Shown piece by piece: positions 8,349-18,004 of a stretch of DNA of 64,000 nucleotides. This stretch comes from Deltaproteobacteria bacterium (GTDB taxonomy: Bacteria; Myxococcota_A; UBA796; UBA2385): the NCBI GenBank assembly GCA_016792625.1, contig JAEUKK010000100.1, forward strand, positions 62,001 to 126,000. The letters are read 5' to 3'. Below the pieces are notes generated by a model, which saw only the letters and a program-made list of their open reading frames with translations, was not told the DNA's origin and did no database searches. Each line of letters opens with the position of its first letter. Within the stretch, counting starts at the first letter, position 1. A program made the position numbers and the translations under genes.

Positions 8349-9794
8349 GTGGTGGGCGCGGTCGCGTTGGGGTTGCGCGCGCCCCGGGCCCTGCTGCGGT
8401 GGGACGAGGTGAGCCTCGCCTACGCTGCATACGCCGAGCCCGCCGCGCGTGCGGTGGATCGCGGCGCGCTGCATGAGCTGCCCGCGGCCTGGGTGGGCCT
8501 GCACCCGCCCCTCCATGCCGCGCTCTGGGCTGTCGGTGAGCACGTCGCGCCGGTGCCCTTGTTGGGCCTCGGGCTCAGCGCGGGCTGCAGCGCGGCGGCC
8601 GCTGGCCTGCTCGCTGGGCGCTGGGGCTGGCTGCCGGGGCTGGTGCTCGCGCTCTCCCCGGCGTCGATCACCTATGCAGCTGAGGCCAACAATTACCCGC
8701 TCGCCGCGCTCCTCATCGCGTTGGCCCTGGTCTGCGCGGGCAGCGCCTCGCCGCTCGCGGGCCTTGGCGCGGCGCTCGCCGGTTGGGGGCACGTGCTGGG
8801 GCTCGCCGTGGGCGGGGCGGTCGTGCTCCGCAGGCTGTGGGCGGGCCCCCGCGCGGCGCTGGGGCTCGCCGTGGGCAGCCTCCTCGGCGTGCTTCCGGTC
8901 CTGATGGGGGCGGCCTCGCGGGCCGGTGAGGGCGGCACCTTCGGTCAGCCAGAGGTCCCCTTGCGCGCCTGGGCTGAGGGCGCGCTCGCTGTGATTAGCG
9001 TCGGCGGGGTCGTTCAGGTCCTTGGTCTCGCAGGCGCGCGCCGGGCTGCGGTCGAGGGGGCCGAGGCCGTCTGGGCGCTCTGCGCGCTCTTCGGTGCCCT
9101 GGTGGTGTTCCTGGGCCTCGGGGTCGCCGCGGCGCACCAGTTCCCCTACCTCTCGCTGCTCGCGGTCCCGCTCGCCGCTGCCTGGGCGGGGGTGCGGGGG
9201 CGCGGCTGGGCGGCCCTGGCGCTGGGCGCGGGCCTCGCTGGCGCGGGCCCGCTGTTCGTCGCAGACCTGCAGCGCTGGGGCGCGGTGCGCGCCGATCTGC
9301 AGCGCCCCCGGGCGATCGACCTTGCCCTTGAGCGGGCGGCCTGCGGCGACCTGCTGTGGCTCGTCTCTCCTGCGCTGCACGCCGATGACGACAAGACCGA
9401 CGCAGCACCCGTCCTGTGGCGCATCCGGCCGTGGCGCTCGATGCCCCGGGCCACCCATGTGCCCCACGACCTCGCCGACTGGCGCTACGGCCACCCGCGC
9501 TGGGCCAGCGGGCTCGAGCTGCGCACCTCCACCGAGCTCGCCTGGGGGCCGCTCGACGCGGTGCTCGCGGCCGCCCAGGCGCGCGGCGCTGGCGCATGGG
9601 TGGTGCTCTACGATCACGCGCCGGCCGCCGGCCTCGACCAGCGGGTGCAGCGCGCGCTGCGGGCCTGGGCTCCGGTGCAGGTCGAGCCGGTCGGCGCCGA
9701 CCTCGGGTTGGGGGTCGACCTGCTGATGCACGTCCCACCGCCGCCCGAGCGCCGGGCCAAACTGCCGTCGGGCGCGGGCTGCGCACATGGTTGA
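8349..9794 (+). CDS. GT-C-type integral membrane glycosyltransferase-like protein
   Basis: 481 residues from a GTG start, 25 bp after the kinase stop. Strongly hydrophobic with about ten membrane helices. An acidic RWDEVSLAYAAYAE motif in the first loop and a LALSPASITYAAEANNYPLAAL segment later resemble GT-C (PMT/ArnT/RgtA-like) enzymes, where the first-loop acidic residue is the catalytic base. The C-terminal 150 residues form a soluble domain. It overlaps the next gene by 8 bp (ATGGTTGA), so the two are probably translationally coupled. Sugar donor and acceptor cannot be predicted; polyprenyl-linked sugars are the family norm. Confidence 0.75.
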   Translation: MVGAVALGLRAPRALLRWDEVSLAYAAYAEPAARAVDRGALHELPAAWVGLHPPLHAALWAVGEHVAPVPLLGLGLSAGCSAAAAGLLAGRWGWLPGLVLALSPASITYAAEANNYPLAALLIALALVCAGSASPLAGLGAALAGWGHVLGLAVGGAVVLRRLWAGPRAALGLAVGSLLGVLPVLMGAASRAGEGGTFGQPEVPLRAWAEGALAVISVGGVVQVLGLAGARRAAVEGAEAVWALCALFGALVVFLGLGVAAAHQFPYLSLLAVPLAAAWAGVRGRGWAALALGAGLAGAGPLFVADLQRWGAVRADLQRPRAIDLALERAACGDLLWLVSPALHADDDKTDAAPVLWRIRPWRSMPRATHVPHDLADWRYGHPRWASGLELRTSTELAWGPLDAVLAAAQARGAGAWVVLYDHAPAAGLDQRVQRALRAWAPVQVEPVGADLGLGVDLLMHVPPPPERRAKLPSGAGCAHG

Positions 9795-11397
9795 GCTCAG
9801 CCCCGCGCTCACCGCCGCGCCCGCGGGGGCGCTCGCCGCGCTGCTCATCGCCGCGGGGGCCGCTGCGCTGCGCGCCGGGGGCCTGCCCCGCCCGCGGGCG
9901 AGCGCCGCCGCGCCATGGCTGCTGGTGTGCGCTCTCGCGCTCGTCGTGCGCCTCGCCGTGCTCCCTGCGCTTCAGCGTCACGAGTTTGATGGCCACGAGG
10001 CCGAGTACTGGGACATTTTCCGGGGCGAGCGGGCGTTGAGCCGCGGGGGTACGGTGCTCTACCCGAGCGTGCAATGGCTCTGGGCGCTGCTCGGCTCGGT
10101 GCTCCCCCATCGTCCCGAGGTGCCCGTCGCGCTGATGGCCGTCGTGGGCGCGGCGGGGGCGGCCCTGGCGGGCGCGTTGGTCGGGCGCCGGGTCGGCGGC
10201 CGCGCTGGGCTCGCAGCGGCGGCGCTCGTCGCCCTCCACCCGACCCACGCGGCCTGGTCAACCAGCGCCTACAACGTCGTGCTGCCGCTGACCCTGCTCG
10301 CCTTGGCTACGGCGGCGGTCGACCGCTGCAGCGCGGGACCGCCGGCGTCCATGCCCCTGCGCCTCGTGGCCGTCGCCGCCGGCGGCCTGGCTGTGCTCAC
10401 CCGCCTTGACGTGGCCCCAGGCTTGCTGTTTCCGCTGCTGCTCGCGCTCCACGACGCGCGAGAGGGTGGTCTCGGGCTCCGCGGGCTCCTGCGCGGCTGG
10501 GTCGGCCCGCTCGCCCTGACCCTCCCCGTCGTTGGCTTGGGGGTCTACCCCCTCGTCGTGCCCGGCGGCCTGCCTGGCGAGGGGGAGCGCGCGCTCTCCT
10601 GGTCGATGCATCTGCTGTGGCGGGCGCCCTATGCCGAGCTGAGCGGCTTTCTCGCACCCACCGGCCTGCTGCTGTTGGGGGGCCTCGCCCTGTTGGCCGC
10701 GCCAAGGCTCGCCCTCTGCGCGCTGGTCGGTGGGGTGGTGCCCCACCTCGTGTTGGCGAGTTTTGATGACCTGGGTGACCGGCACGCCCTGCTCGTGCTC
10801 GGGCCGGTGACCTTGCTGGTCGGCCTGGGGGTGCAGGGCCGCGGCCCGATCCCGCGCGGGCTCGGTGCGCTCGGCTTTGGCCTCCTGGCCGCTGGTTTCC
10901 TCACGCAGCTCGCCGCGCTCCGGCCCCGTTTTTATGGGAGCGAAGAGGCGCTGGCTGAGGTCCTCGAGGTCGAAGTGCCCTTCCGCAGCTTGCCGCGGTG
11001 GTCGCTCGAGGCACCCCCACCCGCACAGCAGGGCTGCACCTGGGTCACCGAGAGCCACCGGGCGCCGCCGCCGGCTGAAGGTGCAGCCACGCTGAGCCAC
11101 TTTAACCTCATCGATCCCGTCGAGGCCGAGGCCCTGCGCGGGGCTGCGGGCTGTCTGCTGTGGGTGGCCGACCTGCAGGATTGGCGCTGGTCGAGCCGCG
11201 GCGTGCGCGACCGGGCGCTGCGCTTGGAGCGCCTTTTTTACCTCCGGCCCCTCGCCCTGGTGAAGGACCCGGCCGCGGGCTATCCCTGGGGGGTCGTCAT
11301 CGAGGTCGGACCGCGCCGGTGTTGCGGGGCCGCGGGCCTCCCGCTCCGGCAGCCAGCGCCCGCGGGATGGCGCACGGCACCTCGGGTGTTGCCCTGA
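9787..11397 (+). CDS. GT-C-type integral membrane glycosyltransferase-like protein (second of pair)
   Basis: 536 residues starting at an ATG inside the end of the preceding gene. The first large loop carries HEFDGHEAEYWDIFRGERALSRGG, with paired acidic residues as expected for a GT-C catalytic site. A typical HPTHAAWSTSAYNVVLPLTLLAL segment follows; 'H/SP...S...Y' before a long helix is a hallmark of RgtA/B/C/D-like proteins. About ten membrane helices precede a soluble C-terminal portion of about 160 residues. With its overlapping neighbour it probably forms an envelope-glycosylation pair. Specific substrate unknown. Confidence 0.75.
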   Translation: MVELSPALTAAPAGALAALLIAAGAAALRAGGLPRPRASAAAPWLLVCALALVVRLAVLPALQRHEFDGHEAEYWDIFRGERALSRGGTVLYPSVQWLWALLGSVLPHRPEVPVALMAVVGAAGAALAGALVGRRVGGRAGLAAAALVALHPTHAAWSTSAYNVVLPLTLLALATAAVDRCSAGPPASMPLRLVAVAAGGLAVLTRLDVAPGLLFPLLLALHDAREGGLGLRGLLRGWVGPLALTLPVVGLGVYPLVVPGGLPGEGERALSWSMHLLWRAPYAELSGFLAPTGLLLLGGLALLAAPRLALCALVGGVVPHLVLASFDDLGDRHALLVLGPVTLLVGLGVQGRGPIPRGLGALGFGLLAAGFLTQLAALRPRFYGSEEALAEVLEVEVPFRSLPRWSLEAPPPAQQGCTWVTESHRAPPPAEGAATLSHFNLIDPVEAEALRGAAGCLLWVADLQDWRWSSRGVRDRALRLERLFYLRPLALVKDPAAGYPWGVVIEVGPRRCCGAAGLPLRQPAPAGWRTAPRVLP

Positions 11398-11420
11398 GCC
11401 GCGCGCCAGGGAGGGGGTTG

Positions 11421-14400
11421 GTGGTGGAGGCTGGGCCGGTCCCGCAGATCCGCGCCGCCTTGGAGCGGCTCGCCGCCCGTGCAGCGCTGCTCGCCGGGCT
11501 CCGCGCCGGTGCGGGCGCGGTCGGTGGCGTCAGCGTTGGCCTCCTGCTGGCCTCGGGCATCGCGTCGGCCGGGGGGCCTCCGCTGCTCGCCGCAGGTGTC
11601 GGCATCACCGCGCTGTTGGTCGGCGGCGGCGTGGGCTTGATCGCGCCCCTGGTCCCCGCGTGGCGGGGCCGCGGCGACCTGTTGGTTCACGCGCGGTTGG
11701 TTGAGGCGCTGCGCCCCGAGCTCGAGCAGCGCCTATTGACCGTGGCAGGTCGCCTGATTCAGCCGCGGGGGGCCGCGGGCCCGGGCTCCGACCTGCTCTT
11801 GCAGCGCGCCGCGCGCCGCGCCGAAGGTGTGCTGCGCGACCTCCCCCCGGCGCGGGTCTACCCCCTCGACAGCCTGCGGGTGCCGGCGCTCATCGCCGCG
11901 GGCGCGCTGCTGTTGACCCTCCTCGCTGCGCTGTTCGCGCCCGTCGGGCCGGTCGAGGCGCTCGCCATGGCCGTGGCGCCGGGCGGGGCCTCGGTCGAGG
12001 CGGCGGCGCCGGTCGACCCCAACGTGCGCGCGGTGGTGGGCGACATTGAGCTCCGCTACGTCTTTCCGGCGCACACGGGCAATCCGCCGGTCACCGTAAA
12101 GAACAGCGACGGCACCATTCACGCGCCGGTGGGCACGGTGGTCGAGGTCCGCGCCCGCACGCTGGAGCGCTACGATCACGCTGATCTTGAGCTCGATGGC
12201 CAGCTGCTCGGGCCCGCAAACTTGGTGGCGGGCCGCGAGCTGTTGGCCACCCTGACCGTCGAGCGCGACGGCACCTGGCGCTTCGCGCTGACCCGGGGCG
12301 AGGCCCGGGTGCTCAGCCCCGACTACAAGGTCGAGATCGACGAAGACGCAGCCCCTGTGGTCGCTCTCGAACGGCCGCCCGGCCCGACCCCGGCGGCCGA
12401 TGCGCCGCTGGGCGTCGCCTTCTCGGTGCAAGATGACTTCGGGGTGACCAAGCTCGCTGTCGAGATCGAAGATGAGCAGGGCAATCTCCGCGAGGTCCCG
12501 CTGCGTGAGCTGCTCGACCAGCCGCGCGAGGTGCAAGGGGTCCTGAGCCTCAGCCCGCGCCAGCTCGGCCTCCCGATCGGGCAGCGCTCCAAGCTCCGCA
12601 TCGTCGCCTACGACAATGACGTCGGCGGGGGCAATAAGAAGGGGGCGTCCGCGACCCTCGAGGTCACGCCGCTGGGGCCCCGCGGGCAAGGCGAGCGCCT
12701 CGAGGCCTACCTGCGCAAGCTGCGTGACGCGCTGGTCGATGTGCTCGCCGCGCACCTGCTCGACCCTTCGCCCCCTGCCGCCGAGGCGTCCGCGGCGATG
12801 CGCTGGGCCGAAGGTGCCCAGGGGCGGCTCGACGAGGTGGCCCGGCTGCGCGCCGCGCAGTGGGGCGACGATGGCGCCGGCACCCTCGACGGGCCGCTGC
12901 TCGACGAGGTCTTCGCCGACGCCGGCCGGCTCTTCCGCTTTGTGCTCACCACCTGGGAGCCCGGCTCCGGCCGCAGCATCACCGCCGCCGATACCGCCCA
13001 GGTGAGCGCGCTGCAGGTCGATCTGGTGCTCGCCCTCGAACAGGCCATCTATGTGATCGACGCGTCGCTGCGCGCGGTCGCCTTGCAGCAGCTGAGCGAG
13101 GCCGCTGACAACGTCGCCGCCGAGGCCCGCGAGCTGGCCGCGGTGGCTGACAAGGCTGAGATTGGCGAGCTGCTCGCCCGCCTCGATCAGCTGACCCGCA
13201 TGTTGGACGCGCTCAACAAAGCCGCGGCCGCCCTCTCCGACGCCGACTTGAAGGAGTTCGTGAACTCCCGCACCGGCGAGGCGAGCCAGCTGATGGACCA
13301 GATCCGCGCCGCGCTCGAAGAGGGCCGGGTCGAGGACGCCCGCGAGCTGATGAAGCAGCTCGCCGAGCAGCTGCAGCAGATGTCGGAGAGCCTCGGCGAC
13401 CGTATGGCGAGCCAGCAGCAGGACGCCGACGAGCTCAAAGAGGCGCTGAAGAAGACGCTCGAGGGGATGGAGAAGCTCGAGGCCGACCAGCGGGCCTTGG
13501 CCGAGCAGCTCCGCAAGGAGCGCGAGGCGCTGGGCGACGAGGTGGGGGAAGAGGTCGCCGCCTGGGCGAAGATCGACAAGGCGCTGCGTGAGCTGCTGCG
13601 CCAGGCCGAGGCCTTCGAGGCGGCGGTGGGCGATGGGCGCGGCTACCGGATTGACGTGCTGCGGCGCGCAGAGCGGGCGGTCGGCGAGGCGCGGGCCGTC
13701 GAGGCGCCGGTGCGGGGGCGCGACCCGGTCGGCGCCCTCGACCGCACGCTCGGCGCGACCCCCTTGATGGAGGCCGCCCGCCGCTTGATCGGCGCCGAGG
13801 CCGCCCGCCCGCGCGGACCGAGCGAGCCCACTCCCGCGGCCCAGCCCGCTGCACAGGCCGCCGCCGCTGGCGCGGTCGCCCAGCTCCGCGAGCTGCGCGC
13901 CCTGCTCGAACCGATGGCGGAAGGCGGCGAGTCCGAGTCTCCCGAGGTTCAGTCCGCCGCCCGCAAGCTCAGCGCCCAGCAGTCCGAGCTCGCCGAGCGC
14001 CGCGAGCAGCTCGAGGGTGAGCTTCGGCGGGTGGAGCGCGCGCTGCCCACCGCGCAGGGCAAGGCCACCGCCGAGATGGAGCGCGCGGGGGAGTCGATGG
14101 AGCGGGCTCAAGACGCGCTGTCCCAGGGCGAGGCGATGAAGGCAGAGGGCAACCAAGACGCGGCGGCGGACCAAGTGAAGGCCGCGCGCGAGGCGCTGCA
14201 ACAGGCGCTGCAGCAGCAACAGCAACAGCAGCAGGCCCAGCGTGAGATGCGCGGCCAGCAGCAGCCGCAAGGTGACCCCACCGGCAAAGACGAGGGGGAT
14301 CCCTCGGTCGGGCCAGACCACCTCCTCATCCCGCCGCCCGAGGCCTTCCGCACACCTGAGGCCTACCGCCGCGCCTTGCTCGAGGGCATGTCCGGCGACG

Positions 14401-14459
14401 TGCCCGAGGAGTACGAGGCGCTCAAGCAGCGGTACTTCGAAGAGCTGGTGCGCCAATGA
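11421..14459 (+). CDS. DUF4175-like membrane protein with long coiled coil
   Basis: 1012 residues. I chose the GTG at 11421 because a GGGAGGGGG ribosome-binding site lies just upstream and it begins 23 bp after the previous stop; an ATG at 11367 in the same frame would overlap the previous gene by 31 bp. Three membrane helices lie in the first 170 residues (around GVSVGLLLASGIA, ITALLVGGGVGLI, AGALLLTLLAALF). A large extracytoplasmic beta region follows, then long alpha-helical heptad-rich stretches from about residue 520 onwards (LMKQLAEQLQQMSESLG, EALKKTLEGMEKLEADQ), and a Gln-rich tail with an eight-Gln run. The architecture and the link with MoxR, DUF58 and DUF4159 genes match DUF4175/TIGR02302-type proteins. 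Biochemical role not established. Confidence 0.75.
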   Translation: MVEAGPVPQIRAALERLAARAALLAGLRAGAGAVGGVSVGLLLASGIASAGGPPLLAAGVGITALLVGGGVGLIAPLVPAWRGRGDLLVHARLVEALRPELEQRLLTVAGRLIQPRGAAGPGSDLLLQRAARRAEGVLRDLPPARVYPLDSLRVPALIAAGALLLTLLAALFAPVGPVEALAMAVAPGGASVEAAAPVDPNVRAVVGDIELRYVFPAHTGNPPVTVKNSDGTIHAPVGTVVEVRARTLERYDHADLELDGQLLGPANLVAGRELLATLTVERDGTWRFALTRGEARVLSPDYKVEIDEDAAPVVALERPPGPTPAADAPLGVAFSVQDDFGVTKLAVEIEDEQGNLREVPLRELLDQPREVQGVLSLSPRQLGLPIGQRSKLRIVAYDNDVGGGNKKGASATLEVTPLGPRGQGERLEAYLRKLRDALVDVLAAHLLDPSPPAAEASAAMRWAEGAQGRLDEVARLRAAQWGDDGAGTLDGPLLDEVFADAGRLFRFVLTTWEPGSGRSITAADTAQVSALQVDLVLALEQAIYVIDASLRAVALQQLSEAADNVAAEARELAAVADKAEIGELLARLDQLTRMLDALNKAAAALSDADLKEFVNSRTGEASQLMDQIRAALEEGRVEDARELMKQLAEQLQQMSESLGDRMASQQQDADELKEALKKTLEGMEKLEADQRALAEQLRKEREALGDEVGEEVAAWAKIDKALRELLRQAEAFEAAVGDGRGYRIDVLRRAERAVGEARAVEAPVRGRDPVGALDRTLGATPLMEAARRLIGAEAARPRGPSEPTPAAQPAAQAAAAGAVAQLRELRALLEPMAEGGESESPEVQSAARKLSAQQSELAERREQLEGELRRVERALPTAQGKATAEMERAGESMERAQDALSQGEAMKAEGNQDAAADQVKAAREALQQALQQQQQQQQAQREMRGQQQPQGDPTGKDEGDPSVGPDHLLIPPPEAFRTPEAYRRALLEGMSGDVPEEYEALKQRYFEELVRQ

Positions 14460-16024
14460 GCCGACGCTCCCCGCCGCTGTTCTTGGGGCTTGGCGTGCTG
14501 TTGGCGCTGCTGGTGGGCGCGCCGGCCCGCGCCGGCCTGCGCGAGCTGGAGGACTGCCTCGACCGCTTCCACCTCGAGTGCGCGGTGCAGGAGCGCAAGG
14601 GCCTGGGCGGCGCCGAGGGCCAGCGGGCCGACCTCTGGATCGCCTTCCACCGCGGCGACTATGGCGCGGTGGCGCGCCTCGTCGAAGCGGGCGCCGCTGG
14701 CTCCGGCCCCGACGAGGGCGAGGCGCCCTACCGGGCCACCGTCGAGTCGGCCCGGGGCATGGTGGAGCAGGGCGGTACCGGGGTCTCTGTTCGCTACGCG
14801 CCCGGCCTGGACGCCATCCTCGCCGAAGAGGCGGTCGAGACCTTGGTGGCCTCGCGGGCGGCGTACGACGCGCTGTTCGGCGGCGGCCCTGCCCACGACA
14901 TCGTGCTGGACATCTTTCCCACCGCGACCCGCTTCATCGGCGCGAGCGGGCTGCCGCCCGAGAGCGTGCGCACCACCGGGGTCATCGCCCTGTCCAAGTG
15001 GACGCGCTTGTTGCTGACCAGCCCCCGGGCCCTCTCCCGCGGCTACGCCTGGAAGGACACGGTCGCCCACGAGTACATCCACTTGGTCGTGGCCTACCGC
15101 ACGGGCAACCGCGCGCCGGTCTGGCTGCAAGAGGGGCTGGCCAAACACCTCGAGGGCCGCTGGCGCGGTGATCGCGCCGGCCGCCTCGGCGCCCACACCG
15201 AGAGCCTGTTGGCCAAGGCCGTCCAGACCGGCGAGTTCGTGCCCTTCGAGAAATTCGCCCGCTCGATGGCCTACCTCGACTCGGGGGAGGAGGCCGCGCT
15301 CGCCTTTGGCCAGGTCGCGACCATGGTCCAGCTGCTGATCGAGCGCGCCGGCCCCGATGCGCTGCCCGTGCTCATGGACCGCGTCGCGGGCGGCGATGAT
15401 CCGATGCAGGTCTTCGCCGAGCTGGCGGGGCAGCCGAGCTTCGAGGCCTTCCGGCTCAGCTGGGTCGAGTGGCTGCGCACCCAGCCCCTGGTCGCGCAGC
15501 AGCTCGCGACCCTCCCCGTCGTGCTCGACGGCGGCGGGGACGAGACCGCCAGCGACCCCCTGCTTGCTGGTCGCCCCGATCTGCAGCGCTTCTACCGCCT
15601 GGGTGACCTGCTCCGCGAGGCGGGCCATCCGCGCGCCGCGCTGGTGGAGTACGCCAAGGCCGTCGATCCGAGCACGCCCACCTCGCCGCTGCTGCTGGCC
15701 CGCCAAGCGGACTGTTACGAGGCGCTCCGCGAGCCGGGCCGGGCGCTGCAGCTGGTCGACGAGGGCTTGGGCATGTACCCCGAGCACGCCCTCCTCCAAA
15801 AGACCCGCGGGCGGCTGCTGATGGCTCAGGGCGACCCCGCCGCCCTCGGCGCCTTCCGCGCCGCCCACGACCTGAACCCCTACGACATCGACGTGCAGCG
15901 CGCGCTCACCACGCTGTACGGGCGGGCCGGCAAGGCTGAGGCGGCCGCGCGGCACCTCCGGTACGCCCGCCTGCTCGAGACCGGCGGCGCCGTCGCCGGA
16001 GCGCGCGCACCCTCCCCCCGCTGA
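14456..16024 (+). CDS. Exported gluzincin-type metallopeptidase with C-terminal TPRs
   Basis: 522 residues, overlapping the previous gene by ATGA. A signal peptide (LFLGLGVLLALLVGAPARA) is followed by a helical region and a peptidase_MA-like domain. The zinc motif is His205-Glu206-Tyr-Ile-His209 (AHEYIHLVV), with Glu226 in WLQEGLAKHLEG as the likely third ligand. Both are intact, so zinc-dependent proteolysis in the periplasm is likely. The last 150 residues contain TPR-like helices (HPRAALVEYAKAVDPSTPTSP, ALQLVDEGLGMYPEHALL). The tight position between the DUF4175 and moxR genes suggests a part in the same envelope process. Substrate unknown. Confidence 0.82.
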   Translation: MSRRSPPLFLGLGVLLALLVGAPARAGLRELEDCLDRFHLECAVQERKGLGGAEGQRADLWIAFHRGDYGAVARLVEAGAAGSGPDEGEAPYRATVESARGMVEQGGTGVSVRYAPGLDAILAEEAVETLVASRAAYDALFGGGPAHDIVLDIFPTATRFIGASGLPPESVRTTGVIALSKWTRLLLTSPRALSRGYAWKDTVAHEYIHLVVAYRTGNRAPVWLQEGLAKHLEGRWRGDRAGRLGAHTESLLAKAVQTGEFVPFEKFARSMAYLDSGEEAALAFGQVATMVQLLIERAGPDALPVLMDRVAGGDDPMQVFAELAGQPSFEAFRLSWVEWLRTQPLVAQQLATLPVVLDGGGDETASDPLLAGRPDLQRFYRLGDLLREAGHPRAALVEYAKAVDPSTPTSPLLLARQADCYEALREPGRALQLVDEGLGMYPEHALLQKTRGRLLMAQGDPAALGAFRAAHDLNPYDIDVQRALTTLYGRAGKAEAAARHLRYARLLETGGAVAGARAPSPR

Positions 16025-16028
16025 GTCG

Positions 16029-17071
<1,043 letters not shown>

Positions 17072-17075
<4 letters not shown>

Positions 17076-18004
17076 GCCTGCCCGCCGACGGCCCCTGGGA
17101 TCCCGAGGTCATCCACCGGATCACCACGCTCAGCCTGCGCGCCCGCCAGCAGGTCGAGGGCCTGCGCCTGGGCGCGCACGCCAGCCGTCGGGTCACCTCG
17201 AACGTCGAGTTCGCCGACTACAAGGAGTACAGCCCGGGCGACCCGCTGCGCGACCTCGACTGGCGGGTCGCTGCACGCTCGGATCGGCTGGTGGTGCGGC
17301 GGCACCGCGCCGAGGACGAGCTCGGCTGCTTGATCGTGCTCGACGCCAGCGCCGATCTGCTCACCGGCAAGGCGAGCGCTTGGCCCCGCGGCGCGGCCCG
17401 TCGGCCGCCGCTCGACGGCAACAAGTGGGGCTACGCCGTGGTCCTCGCCGCTTCGCTCGCCTGGGCCCTGGCCCGCCGCGGCGAGCCGGTGGGCCTGCAG
17501 GTGCTCGGCGGGGCCGATGTCCGGTGGCCCTACCTGCCCCTCCGCGCTGGCGAGCCGCAGCTCGCGCGCATCCTCGGCGTGTTGGCCGGCTGCCGACCCG
17601 AGGGCCGGGCCGAGCTCGCCGCGGGCCTGCGCGCGGTCGGCGCCCACCTGCGTCCGCGCACCCTGGTCGTGCTGATCAGCGACCTGATGGAGGAGCCCGC
17701 GGCCTGGGCCCCCGTGATGGCCGGCTTTCGCGAGCACCGCGCCGACTTGCGGGTGCTCCATGTGCACGACCCGGCCGAGTGGCGCTTCGCGATGGAGGGC
17801 CCCGCCCGCTACCGCTCACCCGAGGGCGGCCCCGCCCTGCCCGCCGAGCCTGCGGATGTGGCCGCGGGCATCGCCGCCGTCGTCGAGGGCTACCTCCGCG
17901 AGGTGCGCGCCGCGGTGGTCGCCGCCCGCGGTCTGCACCTTTTGGCCCCGTCGGACGCCGACATGGTGCCGCTGCTCGGGCGCCTGCTCGCGGGGCGCAC
18001 ATGA
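17072..18004 (+). CDS. DUF58 domain protein (MoxR-associated)
   Basis: 310 residues from a GTG overlapping moxR by 4 bp. The DUF58 signature is clear: SNVEFADYKEYSPGDPLRDLDW, then RRHRAEDELGCLIVLDAS, which leads into a degenerate VWA-like fold (ISDLMEEPAAWAPVM). Proteins of this family are nearly always encoded next to MoxR and are thought to work with it at the membrane. No membrane helix is apparent in this copy. The stop overlaps the next ATG (ATGA). Confidence 0.9.

Noticed and set aside
14200..14260. CAG/CAA run as a disease-like unstable repeat or insertion
   Set aside because: It encodes a Gln-rich tail of a coiled-coil protein with mixed CAA and CAG codons, a common low-complexity ending.
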